Source of the DNA: Curtobacterium flaccumfaciens
Lineage (GTDB): Bacteria; Actinomycetota; Actinomycetes; Actinomycetales; Microbacteriaceae
Direction of reading: 5' to 3'
DNA: 64,000 bases
Assembly (NCBI RefSeq): GCF_013359815.1
Contig: NZ_JABMCF010000030.1
Coordinates: forward strand, 62,001-126,000
Part shown: positions 17,924 through 26,164 of the stretch, in pieces
How the letters are laid out: each line of letters starts with the position of its first letter
Position numbering within the stretch: position 1 is the stretch's first letter
Position numbers and translations under genes: made by a program
The notes under the pieces: model-generated
Databases searched by the model: none
The model's input: only the letters and a program-made list of their open reading frames with translations
Told to the model about the DNA's origin: nothing

Positions 17924-18116
17924 GTGCGTGCTCCTTCGGTGGGGAGCAGGCGGGCGCGATGGCGCCCCGGAGGCGATCCGGAGCGGGGCAGGGTCAGCGA
18001 GCGGGCGCGACGACCGACACGGGCGGCCGGCCCGATCGAGGATGGTCACCCGACATCGCGCCTCACCTGCCCTTCTCGTCTCGTCGTGGCGGCGCCCAGA
18101 GCGCTGCCGACGGTCG

Positions 18117-18145
18117 AGCGTACGCCTGCGGCGCGGGTCGGACAA
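18117..18145 (-). promoter_or_regulatory. corA promoter
   Basis: On the minus strand, TTGTCC (18140-18145), a 17-base spacer, and TACGCT (18117-18122). The predicted start lies about 187 bases before the corA ATG. Confidence 0.6.
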
Positions 18146-18169
18146 CCCGTCGCGGCAGGCGCAGGAGCG

Positions 18170-18712
18170 TCAGCGCGTGACGTGCAGCCCGGCGGTCTCG
18201 AGTTCGGCGAGCTGCCACCCGAGCCACGGGCTCCAGGCGAACGGCGCGCCGGCGACGGCCTGCCTGAGAGAGTCCTCGGACACCCATGCCCACTCGGCGA
18301 CCTCGTCGTCCGCGGGCGCCGGGGTGTCGTCGGTCACGGCACGGAAGACAGGGCAGACCTCGTTCTCCACGATGCCCGAGGCGTCGACCGCGCGGTACCG
18401 GAACTCCGGCAGCACGACCTCGACGTCACGCACGGTGATGCCGAGCTCGCGGGAGGCCCGACGGCCGATGGCGTCCTCGAAGGACTCGTCCGGACCGGGA
18501 TGGCCGCAGAAGGTGTTCGTCCACACCCCCGGCCAGGTCTTCTTCGACAGCGCTCGTCGGGTCACCAGGACGTCGCCGTCGGTGTTCCGGACGTGGCACG
18601 AGAAGGCCAGGTGCAGGGGCGTGTGGGCAGTGTGGACCGTGAACTTGTCCGCCGTGCCGATCGGGGTACGGTCGTCGGCCAGGAGCACCACGGATTCAGG
18701 GAAAGCGTTCAT
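18170..18712 (-). CDS. idi: Isopentenyl-diphosphate delta-isomerase, type 1
   Basis: Converts IPP to DMAPP, supplying the starter unit for carotenoid synthesis by the divergent crt operon. The 180-residue Nudix-fold protein has the catalytic Cys in TNTFCGHPGPDES and the catalytic Glu in ENEVCPVF, plus LVTRRALSKKTWPGVW and the metal-binding His/Glu set. The ATG at 18712 is 21 bases from the crtE start, so the two genes share one tiny control region. Length matches the type-1 family. Confidence 0.95.
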   Translation of the reverse strand: MNAFPESVVLLADDRTPIGTADKFTVHTAHTPLHLAFSCHVRNTDGDVLVTRRALSKKTWPGVWTNTFCGHPGPDESFEDAIGRRASRELGITVRDVEVVLPEFRYRAVDASGIVENEVCPVFRAVTDDTPAPADDEVAEWAWVSEDSLRQAVAGAPFAWSPWLGWQLAELETAGLHVTR

Positions 18713-18733
18713 CTGAGTCGATAGGTTAGGCCA
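18713..18733. promoter_or_regulatory. 21-bp divergent control region with overlapping leaderless -10 boxes (idi / crtE)
   Basis: Plus strand: TAGGTT (18722-18727), 6 bases, then the crtE ATG. Minus strand: TATCGA (18718-18723), 5 bases, then the idi ATG. The two boxes overlap by 2 bases, so polymerase may not occupy both at once. Confidence 0.6.
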
Positions 18734-19792
18734 ATGAGCGAGGAAGCGACCACCGTGCCGCACATCGACCTCGCGCTCGTCGACGACTGCCTCGAGCGCT
18801 TCTTCGCCGTGTCGTCGGCACGCGCCGAGCGCTACGGCCGACCGTCCGAAGAACTGTGGCGCGTGCTCCGCAAGGCGAGCATGGGCGGCAAGCGCTTCCG
18901 GCCCCGCATGGTCATGACCGCGTACGCCGGCATGGGCGGCACCGACGCGCACGCCGCAGCCAACGTCGCCGCGGCCTACGAACTCCTGCACACCGCACTC
19001 GTGGTGCACGACGACGTCATCGACCGCGACTGGTCGCGCCGCGGTCAGCCGAACGTCGCCGGGTCGTTCCGCGACAACGGGACGACGGGCGGCCTGCCGC
19101 TGCCGACGGCCGAACACCGGGGGATGAGTGCCGCGGTCATCGCCGGCGACCTGGCCCTCGCCGGTGCACCCCGCTTCATCGAGGCTGCGGGCGTCGACGG
19201 CACCCGCCGCGAGCGGCTGCTCGAACTGCTCGACGAGGCGGTGTTCGCCAGCGCCGCCGGCGAGATGACCGACGTCGACCTGGCACTCGGCGTGATGCCG
19301 ACCGTGGACGAGGTCCTGGCGATGGAGCGGGCGAAGACGAGCGTGTACTCGTTCGAGGCCCCGCTGCAGTCCGGTGCCGTCCTGGCCGGAGCCGACGAGG
19401 AGATCGTCACCGCCCTCGGGGCCTTCGGTCGCGAGATCGGCATCGCGTACCAGATCGTCGACGATCTGCTCGGGGTCTTCGGCGACGAGACCATGACCGG
19501 CAAGACCGTGCTCGGCGACCTGCGCGAGGGCAAGCGCACCATGCTGATCGCGTATGCGGCGACCACCGACTGCTGGCCCGACCTCGAGCCGTACCTCGGC
19601 GACCCGGACCTGACCGAGGCCCGCGCGGACGAGGTCCGTGCGACCCTGGTGTCCTGCGGTGCGCGCGGCGCCGCGGAAGCACGTGTCGCCGACCACACCG
19701 CACTCGCCCGGGCCGAGCTCGCCCGGCTGCCGTACGACCTCGCCGACCGCCTGGAGGCCCTCGTGACCGAACTCGTGGAGCGCGCCCGGTGA
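18734..19792 (+). CDS. crtE: Geranylgeranyl diphosphate synthase
   Basis: A 352-residue trans-prenyltransferase that elongates DMAPP with IPP to C20 GGPP, the first step of the carotenoid operon. First Asp-rich motif is in LVVHDDVIDRDWSRRGQPN, second in YQIVDDLLGVFGD, and the family GGKRFRPRMV motif lies near residue 55. It is the first gene of crtE-B-I-Ye-Yf-Eb. The start is fixed by the leaderless -10 box six bases upstream. The stop overlaps the crtB GTG (GTGA). Confidence 0.95.
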   Translation: MSEEATTVPHIDLALVDDCLERFFAVSSARAERYGRPSEELWRVLRKASMGGKRFRPRMVMTAYAGMGGTDAHAAANVAAAYELLHTALVVHDDVIDRDWSRRGQPNVAGSFRDNGTTGGLPLPTAEHRGMSAAVIAGDLALAGAPRFIEAAGVDGTRRERLLELLDEAVFASAAGEMTDVDLALGVMPTVDEVLAMERAKTSVYSFEAPLQSGAVLAGADEEIVTALGAFGREIGIAYQIVDDLLGVFGDETMTGKTVLGDLREGKRTMLIAYAATTDCWPDLEPYLGDPDLTEARADEVRATLVSCGARGAAEARVADHTALARAELARLPYDLADRLEALVTELVERAR

Positions 19793-20727
19793 CCCACAGC
19801 ACCGCCACGGCGACCGGGTCCCGTCCGGCTCGCCTCCAGCTCTACGACGCCACCGCCGAGGCCGCGTCGGGTGTCGTCATCGACCGGTACTCCACGTCGT
19901 TCGGCCTGGCGAGCCGCATGCTGGCCCGCGACACGCGCGAGCACATCCGGAACGTCTACGCGCTGGTCCGCGTCGCCGACGAGGTCGTCGACGGTCCCGC
20001 GACCGAGGCCGGGCTCGACCGCGAGCTCGCCCGCACGGTGCTCGACGAGCTCGAGGCCGACACGGAACGGGCCATCGCGCTCGGCTTCTCGGTGAACCCG
20101 GTCGTCCACGCCTTCGCCCGCACCGCCCGTGCCACCGGCTTCGGTGCCGAGCTCACCGCCCCGTTCTTCGCCTCGATGCGCATGGACCTCGACCGCACCG
20201 AGCACGACGACGCCTCGTTCGACGCGTACGTGTACGGCTCGGCCGAGGTCGTCGGCCTGATGTGCCTGCGTGCGTTCGTGTACCGGGCCGGTCGGCCGAC
20301 GTTCGACCAGGCCGAACTCGTCGCCGGTGCACGTGCGCTCGGCGCCGCGTTCCAGAAGGTGAACTTCCTGCGCGACCTGCACGCGGACTTCGAGGTGCTC
20401 GGTCGCTCGTACTTCCCGGGCGTCGACATCCGGTCGTTCGACGAGGCCACGAAGGACCGCCTGGTCGCCGACGTGCAGGCCGACCTCGACCACGCAGCAC
20501 GCACGATCCGGCTGCTGCCGGCCGACGCCCGCAACGCCGTCGGACTCGCGCACGCGCTGTTCCAGGAACTCAACGACCGACTCGCGCGCACACCGGCGAG
20601 CCGCCTCGTCACGACGCGCGTGCGCGTCCCCAATCCGGTGAAGGTGCGCCTCGCGGCGCAGGTCCTCGCCGGACGCGCACCGCTCCGGTCGCGCGTCACC
20701 ACCCACCGGCCGGGAGGCTCCTCATGA
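19789..20727 (+). CDS. crtB: Phytoene synthase
   Basis: Condenses two GGPP to 15-cis-phytoene. The 312-residue protein has the first substrate-Mg site RVADEVVDG and the second in FLRDLHADFEVLGRSYFP, both intact. The GTG start at 19789 overlaps the crtE stop. Its last residues (HRPGGSS) are encoded by one arm of a GGAGGC-family palindrome that spans the crtB/crtI junction, suggesting the tail was added or altered by the element. The stop overlaps the crtI ATG. Confidence 0.95.
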   Translation: MTHSTATATGSRPARLQLYDATAEAASGVVIDRYSTSFGLASRMLARDTREHIRNVYALVRVADEVVDGPATEAGLDRELARTVLDELEADTERAIALGFSVNPVVHAFARTARATGFGAELTAPFFASMRMDLDRTEHDDASFDAYVYGSAEVVGLMCLRAFVYRAGRPTFDQAELVAGARALGAAFQKVNFLRDLHADFEVLGRSYFPGVDIRSFDEATKDRLVADVQADLDHAARTIRLLPADARNAVGLAHALFQELNDRLARTPASRLVTTRVRVPNPVKVRLAAQVLAGRAPLRSRVTTHRPGGSS

Positions 20728-20750
20728 CCCCGCCCCGCGCCTCCCGACCG
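20707..20750. repeat. GGAGGC-family palindrome across the crtB/crtI junction
   Basis: CGGCCGGGAGGC (20707-20718) and GCCTCCCGACCG (20739-20750) pair at 11 of 12 positions. The first arm codes for the CrtB tail and the second for the CrtI N-terminus; the crtI ribosome-binding site and ATG lie in the loop. Confidence 0.65.
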
Positions 20751-22364
20751 ACGACGGTCGCCACCACCACCCGGCGCAAGGTGCCCGCACGCCGCGCCGT
20801 CGTCATCGGCGGCGGCATCAGCGGCCTGGCGGCCGCCGCGCTGCTCGCACGCGACGGCTTCTCGGTGACGGTGCTCGAGCAGCGCACGCAGCTCGGCGGC
20901 CGTGCCGGTTCGTGGGAGCAGGACGGGTTCCGGTTCGACACCGGGCCGTCGTGGTACCTCATGCCCGAGGTCTTCGACCACTTCTTCCAGCTGCTCGGGA
21001 CGTCGGCCGAGGCCGAACTCGACCTGGTGAAGCTCGACCCCGGCTACCGCGTCTACAGCGAGGGCCACGACGAGCCGATCGACCTGCGCGCCGACGCCGA
21101 GGCCAACATCGCCTTGTTCGAGTCCATCGAGCCCGGTGCCGGCGAGCGGATGCGGAAGTACCTCGCGTCGGCCGAGGACACCTACACGATGGCCGTCCGC
21201 CGGTTCCTCTACACGAGCTTCCAGGACCTCACGAAGCTCGCCGCACCCGACGTCCTGCGTCGCCTGCCCAAGCTCGCGCGTCTGCTGCTCGAGCCGCTCT
21301 CCACCTTCGCCGAGACCGCGGTGCGCGACCGTCGCCTGTGGCAGATCCTCGGCTATCCGGCGGTGTTCCTCGGCACGAGCCCGTACGCGGCGCCGAGCAT
21401 GTACCACCTGATGAGCCACCTCGACCTGGCCGACGGCGTCCTCTACCCGAAGGGCGGCATCACCGAGGTGATCTCCGCCGTCGAGCGGGTCGCCCGGGCC
21501 GAGGGCGCGAAGATCATCGCCGGTGCGAAGGTCGAACGGATCGTCGTCGAGGACGGCGTCGCCACCGGGGTCGTCCACCGCGACCGCGACGGCGTGCAGC
21601 ACACGGCCCCCGCCGACCTCGTGGTCAGCGCTGCCGACATGCAGCACACCGAGATGCAGCTGCTCGAGCGTGAGCACCGCACCCACGGCGCGGACCACTG
21701 GAAGAAGCGCGACCCGGGCCCGAGCGCGGTGCTCGTGTACCTCGGCATCGACGGTCCGACGCCGGGCCTGCTGCACCACACCCTGATGTTCACCGCGGAC
21801 TGGAAGGCGAACTTCGGCGCGATCTTCGGGGACGACCGCCACGTGCCGGACCCCGCCTCGATCTACGTCTGCGCCCCGTCCGAGACCGACCCGAGCGTCT
21901 CGCCGCCCGGCACCAGCAACCTGTTCATCCTGGTGCCCCTGCCCGCCGACCTGTCGATCGGCAAGGGCGGCATCGACGGTGCCGGTGACTACCAGGTCGA
22001 GCAGATCGCCGACCGTGCCATCGACGTGCTGGCCGAGCGCGCCGGGGTGCCGGACCTGCGCGACCGCATCCGGGTCCGTCGGACGATCGGGCCGCGCGAC
22101 TTCGCCGACGACCTGAACGCCTGGAACGGCTCGATGCTCGGCCCGGCGCACACCCTGAAGCAGAGCGCGTTCTTCCGCGAGAAGAACGCGTCGAAGAAGG
22201 TCGAGGGGCTGTACTACGTCGGTGCCTCGACGATCCCGGGCATCGGTCTGCCGATGTGTCTGATCAGCGCCGAGGTCCTGCTCAAGCGCATCCACGGCGA
22301 CCGGAGCACCGAGCCGCTGCCGACGCCCCTCGGGGCCCCGCAGGACCGGACCGAGACCGCCTGA
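20724..22364 (+). CDS. crtI: Phytoene desaturase (lycopene-forming)
   Basis: A 546-residue FAD enzyme that desaturates phytoene to lycopene. The dinucleotide-binding motif VVIGGGISGLAAAALLARDG begins near residue 27, followed by LGGRAGSWEQDGFRFDTGPSW. The C-terminal carotenoid-desaturase signature is YYVGASTIPGIGLPMCLISA. About 25 non-conserved residues (MTPPRASRPTTVATTT...) precede the Rossmann motif; part of this extension is encoded by a palindromic element. It overlaps crtB by ATGA and crtYe by one base (TGATG). Confidence 0.95.
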   Translation: MTPPRASRPTTVATTTRRKVPARRAVVIGGGISGLAAAALLARDGFSVTVLEQRTQLGGRAGSWEQDGFRFDTGPSWYLMPEVFDHFFQLLGTSAEAELDLVKLDPGYRVYSEGHDEPIDLRADAEANIALFESIEPGAGERMRKYLASAEDTYTMAVRRFLYTSFQDLTKLAAPDVLRRLPKLARLLLEPLSTFAETAVRDRRLWQILGYPAVFLGTSPYAAPSMYHLMSHLDLADGVLYPKGGITEVISAVERVARAEGAKIIAGAKVERIVVEDGVATGVVHRDRDGVQHTAPADLVVSAADMQHTEMQLLEREHRTHGADHWKKRDPGPSAVLVYLGIDGPTPGLLHHTLMFTADWKANFGAIFGDDRHVPDPASIYVCAPSETDPSVSPPGTSNLFILVPLPADLSIGKGGIDGAGDYQVEQIADRAIDVLAERAGVPDLRDRIRVRRTIGPRDFADDLNAWNGSMLGPAHTLKQSAFFREKNASKKVEGLYYVGASTIPGIGLPMCLISAEVLLKRIHGDRSTEPLPTPLGAPQDRTETA

Positions 22365-22696
22365 TGCCCGGGGTCTACCTCGCCGGCCTGGTGGTGTCCC
22401 TGGTCGGCATGACCGTGCTGGACGCCCGCTTCCGGCTGTTCTTCTGGCGGGCACCGTGGCGGGCGGCTGCCGTGATGGTCGTCGGTGTCGCGTTCTTCAT
22501 GGTGTGGGACGTCGCCGGTGTCGCTGCCGGGATCTTCTTCATCGGGCCGCAGAACCTGCTCACCGGGGTGCTCCTGGCGCCCGAGGTCCCGCTCGAGGAG
22601 CTCTTCTTCCTGCTGCTGCTCTGCTACTCGACGATGGACCTGGTCGGCTTCGTCCGGCCCCTGGTGCAGCGGGCGACCGATCGGCGGCGGGCGTGA
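22364..22696 (+). CDS. crtYe: C50 carotenoid cyclase subunit, CrtYe-like
   Basis: A 110-residue membrane protein with three hydrophobic helices and the lycopene-cyclase-domain motif PEVPLEELFFLLLLCYSTM near the C-terminus; FFMVWDVAGVAAGIFF is also family-typical. It acts as a heterodimer with the next gene product to cyclise the ends of elongated (C50) lycopene. The ATG at 22364 overlaps the crtI stop by one base. Ring type (epsilon, gamma or beta) cannot be read from the sequence. Confidence 0.9.
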   Translation: MPGVYLAGLVVSLVGMTVLDARFRLFFWRAPWRAAAVMVVGVAFFMVWDVAGVAAGIFFIGPQNLLTGVLLAPEVPLEELFFLLLLCYSTMDLVGFVRPLVQRATDRRRA

Positions 22697-23127
22697 ACGG
22701 CACCGGGGCGTACGCGCTCCTGGCCCTGCCGTTCTTCGGCGTCACGGCCGTCGTGGCCGTGGTCGCCGGCGTCGTCGCCGCCCGCCGGGCCCGTGCGGCG
22801 GGTCGACGGCCTGCGGTCGGGCGCCGGGTGGCGGTGCTCACGTCCGTGATCGCGGGCGTCGCGCTGCTGGTGATGACGATGGTGTTCGACAACGTCATCG
22901 TCACGTTGCGGATCGTCGCCTACGACCCCTCGCTCATCAGCGGTGCGAAGATCGGTGCGATCCCGGTCGAGGACCTCGCCTACGCGATGTCCGCCATCGT
23001 GCTGCTGCCCAGCCTGTGGGTCCTGTTCGACCGGACCGGCGGACACGACCGGACGGGCGCACGCGACCGGACCGGCGCGCGCCCCGCGCTCGGCCCGACC
23101 ACAGCACCAGCAGAGGACATGAAGTGA
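22693..23127 (+). CDS. crtYf: C50 carotenoid cyclase subunit, CrtYf-like
   Basis: A 144-residue partner subunit with three helices and the conserved MVFDNVIVTLRIVAYD plus IPVEDLAYAMSAIVLLP, whose acidic residues parallel the PLEE motif of the first subunit. GTG start overlaps the crtYe stop (GTGA). The C-terminus ends in a low-complexity DRTG repeat (four imperfect copies from about residue 115), encoded by GACCGGACSGG-type direct repeats at 23031-23080; this tail is probably dispensable. Confidence 0.9.
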   Translation: MNGTGAYALLALPFFGVTAVVAVVAGVVAARRARAAGRRPAVGRRVAVLTSVIAGVALLVMTMVFDNVIVTLRIVAYDPSLISGAKIGAIPVEDLAYAMSAIVLLPSLWVLFDRTGGHDRTGARDRTGARPALGPTTAPAEDMK

Positions 23128-24050
23128 ACGCCAGCACCGCCTCCCGGCCGTCGACCCTCCGCGCCCTGTTCGTGTCGTCGCGCCCGATCAGCTGGGTGAA
23201 CACCGCCTACCCGTTCGGCGCCGCGTACCTGCTCGGCAGCGGGGTCGGTGTCGAGGGCGGCGGCGGGTTCTCGCTCGTCGCGTTCCTGGTCGGCGTCGTG
23301 TACTTCCTGGTGCCCTACAACCTGGCGATGTACGGCATCAACGACGTCTTCGACTACGAGTCCGACCTGCGCAACCCGCGCAAGGGCGGCGTCGAGGGCG
23401 CCCTGCTCGACAAGAGCGTCCACCGCACCACGCTGTGGGCCGTCGTCGTCACGAACGTCCCCTTCCTCGTCGCGCTCGTGGTGCTCGGCGCGGTCAGCGG
23501 CAACGGGCCGTGGTCGTGGTTCGTCCTGGCGATCAGCGTGTTCGCGGTCATCGCGTACTCGGCACCGGGGCTGCGGTTCAAGGAGAAGCCGTTCCTCGAC
23601 TCGCTCACGTCGAGCACGCACTTCGTCTCGCCGGCGATCTACGGCCTCGCCCTGGCGGGCCCGCACTGGACCGGTGAGCTCGTCGCCGTCTGCATCGCGT
23701 TCTTCCTGTGGGGCGTGGCCTCGCACGCGTTCGGTGCCGTGCAGGACGTCCTGGCCGACCGTGCCGGTGGCATCGGCTCCGTCGCGACCGTGATCGGCGC
23801 CCGGGCCACCGTCCGCCTGGCCTTCGTCGCCTACCTGGTCGCCGGCGTCGCGCTGCTGTTCTCGGCGTTCCCCGGGCCGATCGCCGCGATCGTCGTCATC
23901 CCGTACGCGCTCAACGTGCTGCCGTGGTGGAACATCACGGACCAGGGCGCCGAGGCCGCGAACGCCGGGTGGAAGCGCTTCCTCTGGATCAACTACCTGG
24001 CGGGCTTCATCGTCACGATGGCACTCATCGCGTACGCCTTCACGCACTGA
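23124..24050 (+). CDS. crtEb: Lycopene elongase (C50 carotenoid prenyltransferase)
   Basis: A 308-residue UbiA-family membrane prenyltransferase. It adds two C5 units to lycopene to give the C50 skeleton. The Asp-rich substrate motif is YGINDVFDYESD and the second is GAVQDVLADRAGG; about eight hydrophobic helices follow the first motif. Final gene of the crt operon; GTG start overlaps the crtYf stop. With crtEBI and the split cyclase it gives a complete route from GGPP to a cyclic C50 pigment. The next 70 bases hold a partial hairpin (24057-24088) that could end transcription. Confidence 0.94.
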   Translation: MNASTASRPSTLRALFVSSRPISWVNTAYPFGAAYLLGSGVGVEGGGGFSLVAFLVGVVYFLVPYNLAMYGINDVFDYESDLRNPRKGGVEGALLDKSVHRTTLWAVVVTNVPFLVALVVLGAVSGNGPWSWFVLAISVFAVIAYSAPGLRFKEKPFLDSLTSSTHFVSPAIYGLALAGPHWTGELVAVCIAFFLWGVASHAFGAVQDVLADRAGGIGSVATVIGARATVRLAFVAYLVAGVALLFSAFPGPIAAIVVIPYALNVLPWWNITDQGAEAANAGWKRFLWINYLAGFIVTMALIAYAFTH

Positions 24051-24123
24051 CAGACTGGACGCACGCACCGCGGCGTCCGTGGTGCGTCACCAGTCACGAC
24101 GGCAGTCACGAAGGAGTGCGCGC

Positions 24124-25167
24124 ATGAGCGTCCGGATCATCCACGTCGGTCTCGGAGGGTGGGGCGGCAACTGGGCCCGCACCGCCATCCCAGAGGTGTC
24201 GGAAGTGCAGGTGGTCGGGATCGTCGACCCGTCGGCACCGACGCTCGAGGCCGTACGGACCGACCTCGGGCTCCCGGCCTCCGCGGCGTTCGGGTCCCTG
24301 ACCGAGGCGCTCGCCGCGGTCGAGGCCGACGCCGTCGTCATCACCGCCCCGGCCGTGACGCACGTGCCGCTCGCGCTCGAGGCCCTCGATGCCGGCAAGC
24401 ACGTCCTGGTCGAGAAGCCGTTCGCCAACACCACCGACGAGGCCGTCACCGCGGTCCGTCGCGCCGAGGAGCTCGGCCTGGTGCTGCAGGTCAGCCAGAA
24501 CTACCGCTGGTACCCGGCACCGCGGGTCGTGCAGGAGATGCTCGAGGCGGACGTGGTCGGCGAGGTCTCCGCGATCAACGTCGACTTCCGGCAGTGGGAC
24601 AACGACCAGCCCGCCGAGACGTACCCGCACTACCGGTTCCCGCACGCGATGATCAACGACATGGCGATCCACCACTTCGACCTGCTCCGGATGATCACCG
24701 GGCAAGAGGCCGTCCGGGTCTTCGCCAAGGCCAGCTACCCCGCCTACAGCAAGTACCAGGACGAAGCGGTTGCCTCGATGATCATCGAGCTCGACGGCGG
24801 CACGGTCGTCAACTACCGCGGCAGCTGGCTGAGCCGTGGCCCGCGCACCGCCTGGGCCGGCGAGTGGAGCATCGAGGGCGAGGACGGCGAGCTCTGGTTC
24901 ACGAGCCGCGATGGTGAACCGAACGCGGTCGACGGCGACCGGGTCACCGTCCGCCGCACGCAGGACGACGTCGCCGAGCCGGTCGAGCTGCCCGTGCTCG
25001 CGCACACCGACCGCCAGGGCGGGCTGCAGGCGTTCGCCCGATCGGTGCAGGGCGGCCCCGCCCCCGAGACGAGCGGTCGTGACAACCTGCGGAGCCTCGC
25101 GCTGATGGAGGCCGCCGGCCGCTCCGCGGCGTCCGGCCTGCCCGAGGACGTCGTCGTCCCGTCCTGA
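24124..25167 (+). CDS. Gfo/Idh/MocA-family NAD(P)-dependent sugar oxidoreductase
   Basis: A 347-residue two-domain dehydrogenase. The N-terminal Rossmann motif is HVGLGGWGGNW and the catalytic Lys is in the EKP motif (HVLVEKPFANT). The C-terminal alpha/beta domain has MINDMAIHHFDLLRM, where the His of AIHHFD is the expected catalytic residue. The ATG at 24124 has AAGGAG upstream. It likely oxidises or reduces an unknown sugar or cyclitol. It is separated from crtEb by 73 bases and is not an evident part of the pigment pathway. Confidence 0.85.
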   Translation: MSVRIIHVGLGGWGGNWARTAIPEVSEVQVVGIVDPSAPTLEAVRTDLGLPASAAFGSLTEALAAVEADAVVITAPAVTHVPLALEALDAGKHVLVEKPFANTTDEAVTAVRRAEELGLVLQVSQNYRWYPAPRVVQEMLEADVVGEVSAINVDFRQWDNDQPAETYPHYRFPHAMINDMAIHHFDLLRMITGQEAVRVFAKASYPAYSKYQDEAVASMIIELDGGTVVNYRGSWLSRGPRTAWAGEWSIEGEDGELWFTSRDGEPNAVDGDRVTVRRTQDDVAEPVELPVLAHTDRQGGLQAFARSVQGGPAPETSGRDNLRSLALMEAAGRSAASGLPEDVVVPS

Positions 25168-25184
25168 CCGCACCCACCCACGGC

Positions 25185-25220
25185 CTGGAGGCGCGGGGCG
25201 GGCCCGCACCGTGCCTCCAG
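25185..25220. terminator. GGAGGC-family hairpin after the oxidoreductase gene
   Basis: Loopless palindrome of two 18-base arms (25185-25202, 25203-25220) matching at 16 of 18 positions, between convergent genes. A little further on the word GACGTTCCGCGC is repeated (25251-25262, 25276-25287). Confidence 0.7.
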
Positions 25221-25360
25221 TCCGGCTCTGGTCGCGTCCACCGCGTCGGTGACGTTCCGCGCACGCCCCTACGGCGACGTTCCGCGCCCACCGACAGTCC
25301 ACGCGTCGGAGCGCCCGTGAGGTGTCGCTGAGCGCCTGGACTCGCGAGCTGGTCGCCGCG

Positions 25361-26101
25361 TCAGGCGGCCCCGGCCGCCTGCCGCGCCTGCGCGACGGCC
25401 CGCCGCACACCGAGCGACCAGCCCGGCCCGTGGCCGGGCAGCACGTGTTTCGCCTCGGTGTCCGCGAGCCGGTCGAGCGACGCGACCGCCGTGTCGACGT
25501 CGGAGGTCGCCGCGGGTGCGACGATCCGGGGTCCGATCCCGCCCGTGTACGGGTCGAAGGTGACGAGCGCGTCCCCGGCGATCACGGCGTCACGGTCGGC
25601 GAAGTGCAGGGCCACGTGGCCGTCGGTGTGCCCCGGGGTCTCGATGATCCACGGGTTGCCCGGTACATCGGCGCGGTTCTCCAGCGGTTCGGTGTCCGCG
25701 ATGCCGTCGACCGTGACCGCACCGGCCAGCAGCATGCGGCCCAGGGGGCGCAGACCACCCGGGTGGAGTGCCACGAACCCGAAGCGGTTCGTCTGCGGCC
25801 GGTACGAGTACGGGTGCGCGGCGAGGTGTCGATCGCCCGGGTGGACGAACACGGGTGTGCCCCAGTCGCGGTGCATCCGTGCGGCGGTGCCGACGTGGTC
25901 GAAGTGCCCGTGCGTGAGCAGGAGCCCCTCGACCTGGTCGGGCGTGTAGCCCAGGTCGTGCACGGCGAGCTGCAGGTGCGGCCACGCGGCGGGCAACCCC
26001 GCGTCGACGACGAGCAACCGATCGCCGGTCTCGACGAGGTACGTGTTGGTGTGTGCGATCTCGAGGCGGTGGATCCCCTCGGCGGCGTCCCGGAAGAGCA
26101 T
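25361..26101 (-). CDS. MBL-fold metallo-hydrolase
   Basis: A 246-residue metallo-beta-lactamase-fold hydrolase. The metal-binding motif THGHFDHVG, the later His in ETPGHTDGHVAL, the bridging Asp in VIAGDALVTFD and the final GHGPGW His are all present. This combination is typical of glyoxalase II-like or general thioester/lactone hydrolases; the substrate is not known. The ATG at 26101 is taken as start; a GTG at 26110 (VPHM) is an alternative. No signal peptide. Confidence 0.85.
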   Translation of the reverse strand: MLFRDAAEGIHRLEIAHTNTYLVETGDRLLVVDAGLPAAWPHLQLAVHDLGYTPDQVEGLLLTHGHFDHVGTAARMHRDWGTPVFVHPGDRHLAAHPYSYRPQTNRFGFVALHPGGLRPLGRMLLAGAVTVDGIADTEPLENRADVPGNPWIIETPGHTDGHVALHFADRDAVIAGDALVTFDPYTGGIGPRIVAPAATSDVDTAVASLDRLADTEAKHVLPGHGPGWSLGVRRAVAQARQAAGAA

Positions 26102-26164
26102 GTGCGGCACGGTAGACGCGGCCTGCTGGGCACGATCCCGGGTGGGACGTGTACGAAATGGGGA

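Noticed and set aside
25251..25287. Repeated GACGTTCCGCGC words as an operator
   Set aside because: Only two direct copies at 25-base spacing between convergent genes, with no promoter nearby.
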